The notes under the pieces are model-generated. The model was not told the DNA's origin. It did not search any database and saw only the letters and a list, made by a program, of their open reading frames with translations. Shown piece after piece: positions 7,920 through 14,897 of a DNA stretch of 14,897 nt (the stretch's first letter is position 1; each line of letters begins with the position of its first letter). This stretch comes from Clostridiales bacterium. GTDB lineage: Bacteria; Bacillota_E; Sulfobacillia; Sulfobacillales; JAIMBI01. Both the position numbers and the translations under genes were made by a program. The stretch spans positions 1 through 14,897 of the forward strand of contig DAHVOH010000072.1 in assembly GCA_027318915.1 (NCBI GenBank), written 5' to 3'.

Positions 7920-8888
7920 ATGCCGACAGCGCCTCGTAGGCCCCATAGCCGTCGCCGCGGCTGGTTGTATGCCGTCCTGGTTGGCGGTCTGATTCTGGCC
8001 ACCGTGTGGGTCGTGGCCCGCGCGCGCGCGCCGGCCGGCACGGCCCTGCCGCCCCCCTATTTGGTCATCACGGTCCGCCAGGGAAGCTTCCAGGGGGAAG
8101 TGGCCGCCACCGGCACCATCACGCCCCGGGCCCTGGCCACCGTGGAGACGCCGGTGGCGGGCACCCTCACGCGCTTGGACGTCCAAGTGGGGCAGGGAGT
8201 GAGCGCCGGAACGGCCGTCGCCGCCCTGGCCAACGGCACCGTTTTGACCACGCCCATCGCGGGCACGGTGGTCAGCATCCCGGTCAGCACCGGAGCCTAC
8301 TTGACCACGGGGGAAACTGTGGCGACGGTGGCCGACCTGTCCGTGCTGTATGCCGATCTCAACGTGCCCGAGGGGACGGTGCGCGAGGTGGCGCCCGGGC
8401 AGTCGGTCACCTTGACGCTGCCCGCGCTACCCGGCCGCCGGTTCTCCGGTCAGGTGACGGAAGTGGGCCGGCAAGGGGCGCCCGATGCCAACGGCACGGT
8501 GGAGTTTCCCGTGACGGTGCGTCTTGATCGCGCCTTTGGCCTGCTGCTGGGGATGACGGCCAGCGCCACGGTGCACACCGGTCGGAAGCCTTCCGCACTC
8601 TATATCCCGAGCGCGGCCGTCCAGGTTTTGAACGGAAAGACGGTCGTGCTGGCGCCGGTCCGGCCGGTCGTCTTTTCGAGGGCGCGCCCGAGCGGGTTCT
8701 GGGCCTTTCTGCTGGGCGCGCCACCGTCCCCCGCTCCGCGGGTCGTGCCTCGCACCGTGGTCGTACGCGTAGGTCTGACGAATCTGACCGAGACGCAAAT
8801 CGTCCAGGGTCTCCGGGCGGGCCAGCAAGTGCTGGTGGCCAACCCGGCCGCGGGCAGTCAGGGAGGCGTCGGCTTTGGGGGAAGCTGA
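7920..8888 (+). CDS. Membrane-anchored HlyD/MacA-type adaptor protein of an ABC exporter
   Basis: A 322-aa extracytoplasmic adaptor. A basic N-terminus and hydrophobic segment at about 15-33 form a single anchor. Two lipoyl-like half motifs (about 72-104 and 106-138, with TPVAGTLTRLDVQVGQGVSAG and TTPIAGTVVSIPVSTGAYL) follow each other directly; the long alpha-helical hairpin of MacA or HlyD is missing. A beta-barrel region (142-220) and a membrane-proximal region with GLTNLTETQIVQGLRAGQQV follow. Residues about 246-277 form a Pro/Arg-rich insert with the aromatic stretch FWAFLLG, not usual in the family. AGGGGG lies four to five bases before the ATG. The next gene overlaps its end. It probably modulates the MacB-like ATPase/permease; substrate unknown. 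Confidence 0.88.
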   Translation: MPTAPRRPHSRRRGWLYAVLVGGLILATVWVVARARAPAGTALPPPYLVITVRQGSFQGEVAATGTITPRALATVETPVAGTLTRLDVQVGQGVSAGTAVAALANGTVLTTPIAGTVVSIPVSTGAYLTTGETVATVADLSVLYADLNVPEGTVREVAPGQSVTLTLPALPGRRFSGQVTEVGRQGAPDANGTVEFPVTVRLDRAFGLLLGMTASATVHTGRKPSALYIPSAAVQVLNGKTVVLAPVRPVVFSRARPSGFWAFLLGAPPSPAPRVVPRTVVVRVGLTNLTETQIVQGLRAGQQVLVANPAAGSQGGVGFGGS

Positions 8889-9588
8889 TAGGGGCCGTGC
8901 GGGGCCTTTGGTGGAGATGGACCATATTGTCAAAACGTATCGGATGGGCGATGCCGATTTGGAAGTGCTGCACGGCGTCTCCCTCACCGTGGAGTTTGGT
9001 GAATACGTCGCCATCATGGGCCCGTCCGGCTCTGGAAAGTCCACGCTCATGCATATTCTGGGCTGTCTGGACGGAGCGACGGCGGGACACTATCGACTCG
9101 AGGGCCGGGATTTGGTGGGCTGGGATGAGGATCAGCTTGCCCCGGTGCGTCGCCGGATGGTGGGGTTTGTCTTCCAGAGCTTCAACCTGCTGCCCCAGCT
9201 GACGGCGCTGGACAACGTGGCCCTGCCGCTCCTGTATCAAGGGGTGTCCGCGCGCGAACAGACAGAGCGCGCCCGGGCGGCACTGGCGGCCGTGGGGCTG
9301 GCCGATCGCCTCCGGCACCGGCCGCCGGAGCTGTCCGGCGGCCAGCAGCAGCGTGTCGCCATTGCCCGTGCCGTGGTCACCAACGCCCCGATGATTCTGG
9401 CCGATGAGCCCACCGGGAACCTGGACAGCCGCGCCGGCCGGGAGGTGCTCAACATCTTCGCCCGCGTCCACGACGAGGGACGCACCGTCATTGTCATCAC
9501 CCACGACCTAGAGGTGGCGCGCCACGCGTCGCGCATCATTCGCCTGCGCGACGGCGAGGTGGTTGAGGAAGCGGGGAGCGCGTCATGA
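8875..9588 (+). CDS. ABC transporter ATP-binding protein (MacB/LolD type)
   Basis: A 237-aa cytoplasmic ATPase driving the permease encoded next. Walker A GPSGSGKST is at 49-57, Q-loop Q101 in FVFQSFNLLPQLT, signature LSGGQ at 153-157, Walker B ILADEP at 174-179 and switch His H210 in VITHD. The FNLLPQLTALDNVALPL stretch is typical of the MacB/LolD branch. The TTG at 8875 has GGGAGG eight bases upstream and overlaps the adaptor gene by 14 bases. TTG 8908 or GTG 8911 would start nearer to the conserved LVEMDHIVKTYRMG but have only a weak GGGG upstream; the start is therefore uncertain by 11-12 residues. Its stop overlaps the permease start by the bases ATGA, which implies coupled translation. 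Confidence 0.95.
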   Translation: MGEADRGRAGPLVEMDHIVKTYRMGDADLEVLHGVSLTVEFGEYVAIMGPSGSGKSTLMHILGCLDGATAGHYRLEGRDLVGWDEDQLAPVRRRMVGFVFQSFNLLPQLTALDNVALPLLYQGVSAREQTERARAALAAVGLADRLRHRPPELSGGQQQRVAIARAVVTNAPMILADEPTGNLDSRAGREVLNIFARVHDEGRTVIVITHDLEVARHASRIIRLRDGEVVEEAGSAS

Positions 9589-10781
9589 TCCGGCGCACCA
9601 TCGTCCTGGCGCTGCGGTCCATCTGGGCGCAGAAGCTGCGTTCGGGACTCACCATGTTGGGTGTCATCATCGGTGTCGGCGCCATCATCACACTGGTGGC
9701 GCTGGCGCGCGGCGCCACCACGACGGTGGCCGCGCGCATCGAGAGCCTGGGATCCAATCTCATCGTCATTCAGGTGGGACCTTCCAGCGCGGCCCCGCCG
9801 TCGGACAACGCGGCGGCGGCCGATTTCAGTCTGACGCCCCAACAGGCCCTGGCACTGGGACAGGTGCGCGGCATCGCCGCCGACGCACCCGTGATTGCCG
9901 GCGGCGGGACGCTCCAGGTGGGGAGCCGGGCGCAGAGCGCCGGCGTGGTGGGAACGAATGCCGCCTATCAGGGCGTCCTCAACTACCAGGTGGCGGCCGG
10001 CCGTTTTTTGTCGCGACTCGATGTCGAACAGGGGCAGAACGTGATGGTTCTGGGCAGTGCCGAGGCTCGCGCGCTGTTCGGGCCGCTGGACCCCGTGGGA
10101 GCCACCGTGGCGCTCGACGGCGTCCCGTTTCGGGTCATAGGCGTTCTGGCCGCCAAGGGGACCGTGTTTGGCCAAAACCAGGACGACTTTGTCGCCATTC
10201 CGTGGACGGTGGCTCGCGCCCTCTTCGGCGTTTCCGCCATCCAGTCGGTTTACCTGTCGGCCGCACCCGGCGCCGACATGACTGCGGTAGTCACCCGGGT
10301 CGACCGCCTCCTGCTGACCTGGCTGCAGTCGGCCGCCAACTTCAATGTCGCCACCCAGGCCGAGATCCTCAATGCGCTGGGGTCGGTCACGAGCATTCTC
10401 ACCACCCTGCTGGCCGGCATTGCCGGCATTTCGCTGGTGGTGGGCGGCATCGGCATCATGAACATCATGTTGGTGTCCGTCACGGAACGCACGCGCGAGA
10501 TCGGCATCCGCAAAGCCATCGGTGCCAGTCGCGCCGTCATCCTGCTCCAGTTTTTGGTCGAAGCCCTGACACTGTCGGGCCTGGGTGGGCTGCTGGGCAT
10601 CGTCGTCGGCAATGTGGCCTCGCGCATCCTGGCTTCGATCATCCACATCCAGGTGGCGTTCTCGCCCCGCACCGCCGCCCTCGCCTTTCTCTTTTCCCTG
10701 GCCATTGGTCTCGGCTTCGGCCTCTGGCCGGCCAACCGCGCGGCGGGTCTGCATCCTGTGGACGCGCTGCGCATGGAATAG
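9585..10781 (+). CDS. ABC transporter permease (MacB/FtsX family)
   Basis: A 398-aa inner-membrane protein with the MacB topology: one transmembrane helix at about 22-42, a large extracytoplasmic domain (about 45-265) and three C-terminal helices at about 271-297, 320-342 and 364-382. The signature NIMLVSVTERTREIGIRKAIGAS (293-315) lies after the second helix, and the end AAGLHPVDALRME is the typical family terminus. With the ATPase it would form a mechanotransmission-type transporter that moves an extracytoplasmic substrate or pumps a drug or peptide outward rather than a classical channel; this is family knowledge. It starts in the ATGA overlap with the ATPase and is followed after 12 bases by the second adaptor. 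Substrate cannot be told. Confidence 0.95.
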   Translation: MIRRTIVLALRSIWAQKLRSGLTMLGVIIGVGAIITLVALARGATTTVAARIESLGSNLIVIQVGPSSAAPPSDNAAAADFSLTPQQALALGQVRGIAADAPVIAGGGTLQVGSRAQSAGVVGTNAAYQGVLNYQVAAGRFLSRLDVEQGQNVMVLGSAEARALFGPLDPVGATVALDGVPFRVIGVLAAKGTVFGQNQDDFVAIPWTVARALFGVSAIQSVYLSAAPGADMTAVVTRVDRLLLTWLQSAANFNVATQAEILNALGSVTSILTTLLAGIAGISLVVGGIGIMNIMLVSVTERTREIGIRKAIGASRAVILLQFLVEALTLSGLGGLLGIVVGNVASRILASIIHIQVAFSPRTAALAFLFSLAIGLGFGLWPANRAAGLHPVDALRME

Positions 10782-10786
10782 GAGGT
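10781..10786 (+). promoter_or_regulatory. Ribosome binding site that sets the second adaptor start
   Basis: GGAGGT here is 7 bases before GTG 10794. The alternative GTG at 10785 overlaps this site, so it cannot be its start. Confidence 0.65.
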
Positions 10787-10793
10787 GAGCTCC

Positions 10794-11765
10794 GTGGGAA
10801 AACGCCGGCGCGCGCTGGGACGCGCGGTCTTTTTAGCCCCAGCGGTGTTAGCCGCCGGTCTTGCGGGCTGCGCCGCGAGGACCGCCACCCCGGGGCCTCC
10901 GCCATACCGGGTGCAGGTGGGCACCGTCGTGCAGCAGGTGTATCTCGCCGGGTCGGTGAGTGCTCCGCTGGCCAGTGTCAGCTACGCGGGTCCGCTCACC
11001 ACCCTCACGTCCGTCCTGGTGCGCACCGGGCAGGCGGTCGCCGCCGGGGCCCCCTTGGCCCGGCTGGCCAACGGACTGTCGCTCGTTGCTCCGCTGTCCG
11101 GCACGGTGGTGAATATCGGCGTCAACCCCGGCGAGGTGCTGCCTCAGGCGGCGGTTCCGACAACCGTCTCGGCGGGCGGCGTGTCCGCTCCAGCCACCGG
11201 ATTCCAAGCCGTCGGCAGCGCCGTGGTCTCGCCTGTGCCCCTGCCCCTGTCCATCACGGTGGCGGACATCGCCCGCCTCTATGTGGCCGCCGCCGCCGAC
11301 GAGGAGTCGGTGTTGCGGCTGAAGTCGGGCGAGGCCGCCACGCTGGTGCTGCCGGGGGAGCCGGGCATTCTCTACAGCGGCCGGGTGGCCAGCGTGGCCG
11401 AAGCGGCGACCACGGCGGCCGGGGGCACCCCGGTCTATCCGGTCATCATTGCGTTGGACCTTCGCCCCGGCCAGCCGACCCCCGATCTGGGCATGTCCTG
11501 CCAAATTTCGGTGACGGTGCACCGCGAGCGCGGCCTCGCCGTCCCCATTGCCGCGCTGAAACCCATGGGCGGCGGGTGGGCCGTTCAGTTGGCCGACGGG
11601 CGCAGGACGCCGGTAACGCTGGGCATCGTCGGGCTCGACCGCGCCATAGTCCGGACGGGTCTCCGCGCCGGCGAGCGGCTTGACGCCTCCGGCATGCCGA
11701 ATCGGCACGCCAACGCTGTCAGCGTGGCGCCGGGACAAGGCTACTCCTGGGCGGGCAACAACTAG
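10794..11765 (+). CDS. Lipoprotein HlyD/MacA-type adaptor, second of the operon
   Basis: A 323-aa secreted protein with a lipoprotein signal: basic start, hydrophobic region, lipobox LAGC with the lipidated Cys at 26. The body repeats the plan of the first adaptor: two lipoyl-like half motifs next to each other (about 60-93 and 95-118, with LTSVLVRTGQAVAAGAPLARL and APLSGTVVNIGVNPGEVL), no helical hairpin, a barrel-like region (157-243) and a membrane-proximal region ending TGLRAGERLDASG. A Ser/Ala/Pro-rich linker lies at about 119-150. Sequence similarity to the first adaptor is limited, so they are not recent copies. It follows the permease by 12 bases. Its job may be to complete the extracytoplasmic part of the transporter; this is inferred from context. 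Confidence 0.85.
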   Translation: MGKRRRALGRAVFLAPAVLAAGLAGCAARTATPGPPPYRVQVGTVVQQVYLAGSVSAPLASVSYAGPLTTLTSVLVRTGQAVAAGAPLARLANGLSLVAPLSGTVVNIGVNPGEVLPQAAVPTTVSAGGVSAPATGFQAVGSAVVSPVPLPLSITVADIARLYVAAAADEESVLRLKSGEAATLVLPGEPGILYSGRVASVAEAATTAAGGTPVYPVIIALDLRPGQPTPDLGMSCQISVTVHRERGLAVPIAALKPMGGGWAVQLADGRRTPVTLGIVGLDRAIVRTGLRAGERLDASGMPNRHANAVSVAPGQGYSWAGNN

Positions 11766-12327
11766 CCTCCGGTCTCCTCATCGTCCGCGTCGGCGGCTCC
11801 GACCTCGGGTCGGGGCAGCGTTCACGGTGCCGATGCGGGCCATGAGCGCGGGCGGGAGGGCTCCGTCCCGCGCGGCCGTCTGGCTGGAGCGTCCGAGACA
11901 GCCATGTGGCCGACGTCGCCACGGATCCGGGTGCCCGGTCGAGAGCCTTGGCGGCGCACTTGGGAAGACTGACGCCTCTTGGGCGTGGGGCCTCCACCCC
12001 GGTGCGCCGCTGGGGGACGCTGCCTTCGGGAGGAGTCAAAGCCGATCCGCGCCGACATCGCTCAGCAATGCCCTACCACCGCCGCTTGGTTACGACAGTC
12101 GACGGCGCGGCACGGTGCCCACGTGGCCCAACTCATGATGCCCAAGGGGCCGATGCCTCCCCACCGAACGGGTCGGTGACCCCGGGGCGTCGTCCCACGC
12201 CCTGGCCGCCGAGTTCGAGCGAATCGACCACGCCGGGTGACGGACGAGCCCTACGCACACAAAGCCGGCCGGCGGGCATCCCGCGGCCGCTTCGTGCCGA
12301 CCTTCGGCTGGACCGGTTCCGCCAACC
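11766..12327. other. Gene-poor region between the exporter operon and the lipoprotein gene
   Basis: About 560 bases. Apart from the two hairpins at 11797-11815 and 11846-11873 I see nothing that I can name. Open frames on both strands are rich in Arg, Pro, Gly and Ser, lack good ribosome sites and show no domain. A decayed gene is possible but no reading frame gives a recognisable fragment. Confidence 0.5.
11797..11815 (+). terminator. Candidate terminator of the ABC exporter operon
   Basis: CTCCGACC and GGTCGGGG form an 8-bp stem (one G-T wobble) with a three-base loop, about 30 bases after the last stop of the operon. No T tract follows. A second hairpin, GCGCGGG / CCCGCGC, is at 11846-11873. 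Confidence 0.4.
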
Positions 12328-12864
12328 TCAGCCCCCGTAGCCGCCACCGGACGAGCTGGAGCTGGAGGAGGCCGCCTGACTCAGGCTGGGCGTGGCCACC
12401 CACCAAAATCCAAACAGTCCTTGGCCGTTGGCCTGACCGGGCGCCGTGTCGCCGGAATACCGATACAAGAGGTGGCCTTGATATTCCACCTGGGAGCCGT
12501 TGGCGTCGTTGACCACCGTGAACGTCCCCGGGATCCCGCTGGGGCTGGACAGGGTGGAGGCCCCGGTCAGGAGCGGCGGCCAGAGCGAGGCGCAACTGCC
12601 GGTGCATGCGGATGACGTGGGCGTGTCTTTGTCAAAATAGTACAGGGTGTATCCGGACTGAGTGGTCAACACGGTTTCCGACGTGCCCTTGACCGACACG
12701 GTGGCGGTCTTGACCGGGGCCCGCGGCGCCGCGGAAGCCGCCGAGGACGAGGTCGCTGTGCTGCTGCTGGACGTCGCCGGCCCGGTCGCCGTGCTGGATC
12801 CGCAGCCGGCTAGGACCATGGCCAGACCGAGGGCCATGACTCCTCCCATCATCTTATAGGACAT
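12328..12864 (-). CDS. Lipoprotein with COG4315-type secreted repeats (function unknown)
   Basis: A 178-aa exported lipoprotein. The signal ends in lipobox LAGC with Cys21, followed by a Ser/Thr/Ala-rich linker (22-50). Two repeats of the Lipoprotein_15 (PF03640) kind follow: GYTLYYFDKDTPTSSACTGSCASLWPPL (71-98) and GHLLYRYSGDTAPGQANGQGLFGFWWVA (130-157). C87 and C91 may form a disulfide. The tail is a run of seven Ser and a Gly-rich end. The family is widespread in exported proteins of bacteria and has no settled function. The ATG at 12864 has GGGAG nine bases upstream; internal Met codons at 5, 6 and 10 would shorten the basic part of the signal. A near-consensus promoter precedes it, so it is probably well expressed and monocistronic. 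Confidence 0.88.
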   Translation of the reverse strand: MSYKMMGGVMALGLAMVLAGCGSSTATGPATSSSSTATSSSAASAAPRAPVKTATVSVKGTSETVLTTQSGYTLYYFDKDTPTSSACTGSCASLWPPLLTGASTLSSPSGIPGTFTVVNDANGSQVEYQGHLLYRYSGDTAPGQANGQGLFGFWWVATPSLSQAASSSSSSSGGGYGG

Positions 12865-12921
12865 CTGGGCCTGCTCCCTTCACACGGTTCACGGGTTGGC
12901 AATTTCCACCGGATAGTTTGA

Positions 12922-12950
12922 ATTACATACGCTGGCGCTCGTTCTGTCAA
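12922..12950 (-). promoter_or_regulatory. Near-consensus sigma-70/SigA promoter of the lipoprotein gene
   Basis: On the minus strand TTGACA (12950-12945) and TGTAAT (12927-12922) are separated by exactly 17 bases. It matches 11 of 12 consensus positions, the best promoter in the window. It implies a leader of about 50 bases before the ATG at 12864. Confidence 0.8.
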
Positions 12951-13011
12951 CCTGGCCCCGGGAAGGAATTGCCGTTCGGACCGCGAAGTGGTCGACAATA
13001 AGGTGGTCAGC

Positions 13012-13251
13012 ATGCCGCACGGATTTCGACGCGCCGACTATTGGATCCATCCCTGGCAGATTCGCGCGATCCAGCGTCTGGCCGAGGAACGCCACAGCAC
13101 GCCCAGTGCCGTGGTCCGTGAGTTGCTCACCGAGGCCCTGCCGGCGTCCTTCCGCCCCAAGGGCGAGACGGTGCTCCCCTCCGAGCCGTCGGCGGAGGCG
13201 CCCTGGGCAGAACCGCCGAATCCCGAACCCTGGGTCCCCGATCCCCGCTAA
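13012..13251 (+). CDS. Small ribbon-helix-helix-like protein
   Basis: A 79-aa protein. Residues about 9-43 (YWIHPWQIRAIQRLAEERHSTPSAVVRELLTEAL in parts) have the pattern of a ribbon-helix-helix DNA-binding domain: a short strand, helix, turn with S/T-P-S, and a second amphipathic helix. The remaining half is Pro/Glu/Trp-rich and probably disordered. The ATG at 13012 has AAGGTGG five bases upstream; the in-frame GTG at 12988 has no ribosome site. It is divergent from the lipoprotein gene, 147 bases apart, so it could control itself or that gene. Small proteins of this type often act as antitoxins, but no toxin-like gene is next to it. The fold is inferred from pattern only. Confidence 0.6.
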   Translation: MPHGFRRADYWIHPWQIRAIQRLAEERHSTPSAVVRELLTEALPASFRPKGETVLPSEPSAEAPWAEPPNPEPWVPDPR

Positions 13252-13349
13252 TCCAGCGCTTGGCCATAAGGCGGTTTCCGGTACGAGCCCCAAGACGCCG
13301 CCGCGTCAGTCCGGGGCGAGGTAACGGGGGTGTCCCCACGGACTCATCG

Positions 13350-13377
13350 AAAAAAACTGCCGCCAGCAACCGCCGGC
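13350..13377 (-). terminator. Intrinsic terminator of the MFS gene
   Basis: On the minus strand a 19-base hairpin (13377-13359; GCCG / CGGC, a G-G mismatch, CGG / CTG, loop TTG) is followed by AG and seven T (13356-13350). It lies 57 bases after the MFS stop and has the best T tract in the window. Confidence 0.6.
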
Positions 13378-13433
13378 CGCCAAACCGGTGCCGTGGGGCG
13401 CTTGGCGCATCGAGACCCCTCCGCTGGCCGCGC

Positions 13434-14753
13434 TTACCGGGGCATCTCCCGCGACGCCGACTGTCCCGCTGTATACGTCAGGTGCCGCACTTGGGGGACC
13501 AGCAGCCACAGCACGCCCAAGCTCGCGCCGACGGTTGCCACCCAGAGGGTGCCCCGGAGTCCCAGGGCCGTTGGCAGCCATCCTCCCAGCAGCGCACCCA
13601 ACGGGCGGATTCCGTAGTTCACGAGGCTGAACGCGCCGGCGGCCCGCGCGCGAACCTCGTCCGGCACCAGCGCCAAGCTTAAGCTGCCGAAGTTGATGTC
13701 CAGCATCATCACGCCCAATCCCGAGACCACCTCGGCCACCATGAGAATGGCCAGCACCAACGGGTGCGGGCCTGACGCGAGGGGCACCAGCATGAGCGGC
13801 ACCGTAAACAGGGCGGTGCCAAGCGCCAACGCTTTCCCGGCCCCCAGCCGGCGCGACAAACCCCCGCTGGTGAGTGCCCCCAGAACCGTGCCCGCCGCCC
13901 CCACGCTGAAGATGAGGCCGAGCATCCCAGCATCGACGTGCAGGGCGCGTGTGACGTACAGCACCAGCTGGGCCACGAACATGTAGTTGAACAAGTTGAC
14001 CGTCGCCAGCCCAAGGAGCAGGAAGCGAACGGACGGCGCGGTCCAGATGAACCGGAATCCTTCCGTGACGTCGCCGGGTTGAGCGGGGACCGGAGGAGGC
14101 TCGCTCGGATGGATGGTGGCCAGCCCCACCGCGGACGCGGCAAACGACGCGGCGTCCGCCACGAGTGCGACCGGAGCCGATAGCGCCTGCACCAAGAACC
14201 CAGCCAGAGCTGGTCCCACTAATTGAGCAGCGGCGCGACTTCCTTGCAGCAGCGTGTTAGCGGCCAGAAATTGCTTTGGCGGCACGATGGCCGTCACCAT
14301 GGACGGATACGCGAGGCTGAACACCACCTGACAGGCACCCACCAGCCCCGCAATGACATAGAGGAGCGTCCAACCGAGTACGCCCCGGTGGGCGCTCAGG
14401 GGAATGGCAACCAACAGCAGCACGCGCGCCACGTCCGCGCCCACCATCCGGCGGCGCCGCTGGCCACGCCGGTCAAGCCACACGCCGACGGGCAGAGACA
14501 ACAGGAGATAGGGGAGAAGCTCGACCGCCGTGAGATATCCCATTTGGGCGGTCCTCGCATGGAGCACCAGAACGGCCGTCAGCGGGAGGGCCAGGGCAGT
14601 CACCTGGCTGCCCAGGAGCGACGCCGTTTCCCCGACCCAGAAACGGCGAAATGGGGCGTTGCCCCGCCAGAGTGCCCCACCACCCTCGGATCGGGGCGTT
14701 ATGGGGGAGTCTCCGTTGGTGAGACGGGCAGCGGGTAAGTCCACGCCACGCAC
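13434..14753 (-). CDS. Major facilitator superfamily exporter (MFS_3 / EntS-like)
   Basis: A 439-aa integral membrane protein with about twelve hydrophobic segments in two halves split by a hydrophilic loop at about 214-236. The start of the first half, APFRRFWVGETASLLGSQVTALALPL (33-58), and the loop 2-3 motif GVWLDRRGQRRRRM (90-103) are typical of MFS_3-type efflux proteins (macrolide or siderophore exporters). GSRAAAQLVGPALAGFL (171-187) is also family-typical. Substrate cannot be told; drug efflux is a reasonable guess only. The first possible start is GTG 14753 (a second is GTG 14744); neither has a good ribosome site, and both lie inside the upstream partial frame ending at 14699. No later start exists before the first helix, so the N-terminal 20-25 residues are uncertain. 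Confidence 0.88.
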   Translation of the reverse strand: MRGVDLPAARLTNGDSPITPRSEGGGALWRGNAPFRRFWVGETASLLGSQVTALALPLTAVLVLHARTAQMGYLTAVELLPYLLLSLPVGVWLDRRGQRRRRMVGADVARVLLLVAIPLSAHRGVLGWTLLYVIAGLVGACQVVFSLAYPSMVTAIVPPKQFLAANTLLQGSRAAAQLVGPALAGFLVQALSAPVALVADAASFAASAVGLATIHPSEPPPVPAQPGDVTEGFRFIWTAPSVRFLLLGLATVNLFNYMFVAQLVLYVTRALHVDAGMLGLIFSVGAAGTVLGALTSGGLSRRLGAGKALALGTALFTVPLMLVPLASGPHPLVLAILMVAEVVSGLGVMMLDINFGSLSLALVPDEVRARAAGAFSLVNYGIRPLGALLGGWLPTALGLRGTLWVATVGASLGVLWLLVPQVRHLTYTAGQSASREMPR

Positions 14754-14897
14754 TGCACCAACCGATGGACATCCGTGGCCGGTCTTCCGGCGGTCACCTC
14801 AGCCCCCCGAGTGAGCACCGCGCGGAGATCCCCGTTCAGCTGCGCCTGCGCCACCGGTCCAGCCGGCTCCAGGACCGACTGCGGTCCATGCAGGAAG
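14699..14897 (-). CDS. C-terminal fragment of an unrecognised gene, cut by the window edge
   Basis: A minus-strand frame enters from the right edge and runs 65 codons to a TAA at 14701-14699. The third codon positions are mostly G or C, and the composition looks protein-like, unlike the other two minus-strand frames: FLHGPQSVLEPAGPV, then AQLNGDLRAVLTRGAEV, DVHRLVQCVAWTYP. I do not recognise it. HGPxS is seen in sugar-isomerase (SIS) domains, but too few residues follow to fit one. It overlaps the MFS start by 55 bases, so the two may be translationally coupled. It could also be spurious. Confidence 0.4.
   Translation of the reverse strand, partial: FLHGPQSVLEPAGPVAQAQLNGDLRAVLTRGAEVTAGRPATDVHRLVQCVAWTYPLPVSPTETPP

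Noticed and set aside
9563..11683. 706-codon plus-strand frame and the 505-codon minus-strand frame (9237-10754)
   Set aside because: Both are shadows over the MacB-like ATPase, permease and second adaptor, which carry clear motifs and coupled starts.
12988..13011. GTG 12988 as start of the small ribbon-helix-helix-like protein
   Set aside because: No ribosome site precedes it, while AAGGTGG is five bases before ATG 13012.

Overview
The window is GC-rich DNA with an ordinary chromosomal layout: short intergenic gaps and canonical GGAGG-type ribosome binding sites, several in front of TTG or GTG starts. The regulator at 1893-2324 is closely like Bacillus MntR. The exporter adaptors lack the helical hairpin that reaches an outer-membrane channel, and two proteins carry lipoboxes. 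Together these suggest a high-GC Bacillota (Firmicutes), perhaps a thermophilic or acidophilic Sulfobacillus-like lineage. The lineage is inference; no rRNA or tRNA gene was seen to anchor it.

Layout, left to right. sqdB (UDP-sulfoquinovose synthase, minus) is followed by a roughly 490-base gap holding its promoter region and a palindrome. Then come mntR (plus) and a D-alanyl-D-alanine carboxypeptidase (plus). A long inverted repeat separates the carboxypeptidase from a convergent S9 acyl-peptidase (minus). Divergent from the peptidase is an APS reductase (cysH-type, plus), whose 3' end overlaps an orphan single-domain response regulator (minus). A roughly 530-base gap follows. It has a good -10 box, several competing RNA helices and a terminator-like hairpin with a T5 tract, 120 bases before a small PAP2-like membrane protein (plus). 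Next is a compact four-gene MacAB-like operon: membrane-anchored adaptor, ATPase, FtsX/MacB-type permease and lipoprotein adaptor. A gene-poor 560 bases follows, then a COG4315-type lipoprotein (minus, near-consensus promoter), a divergent ribbon-helix-helix protein (plus), an MFS exporter (minus) with a good intrinsic terminator, and a fragment of another minus-strand gene at the right edge.

How the genes may work together. APS reductase makes sulfite, and UDP-sulfoquinovose synthase uses sulfite with UDP-glucose to make the sulfolipid head group, so sulfur assimilation and sulfolipid synthesis lie in one neighbourhood. The second glycosyltransferase step is not in the window. Several genes act at the envelope: carboxypeptidase, PAP2-like protein, two-adaptor ABC exporter, lipoprotein and MFS exporter. 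The two most interesting points are the attenuator-like leader at about 6768-7082 and the two dissimilar, hairpin-less adaptors flanking one ATPase/permease pair.
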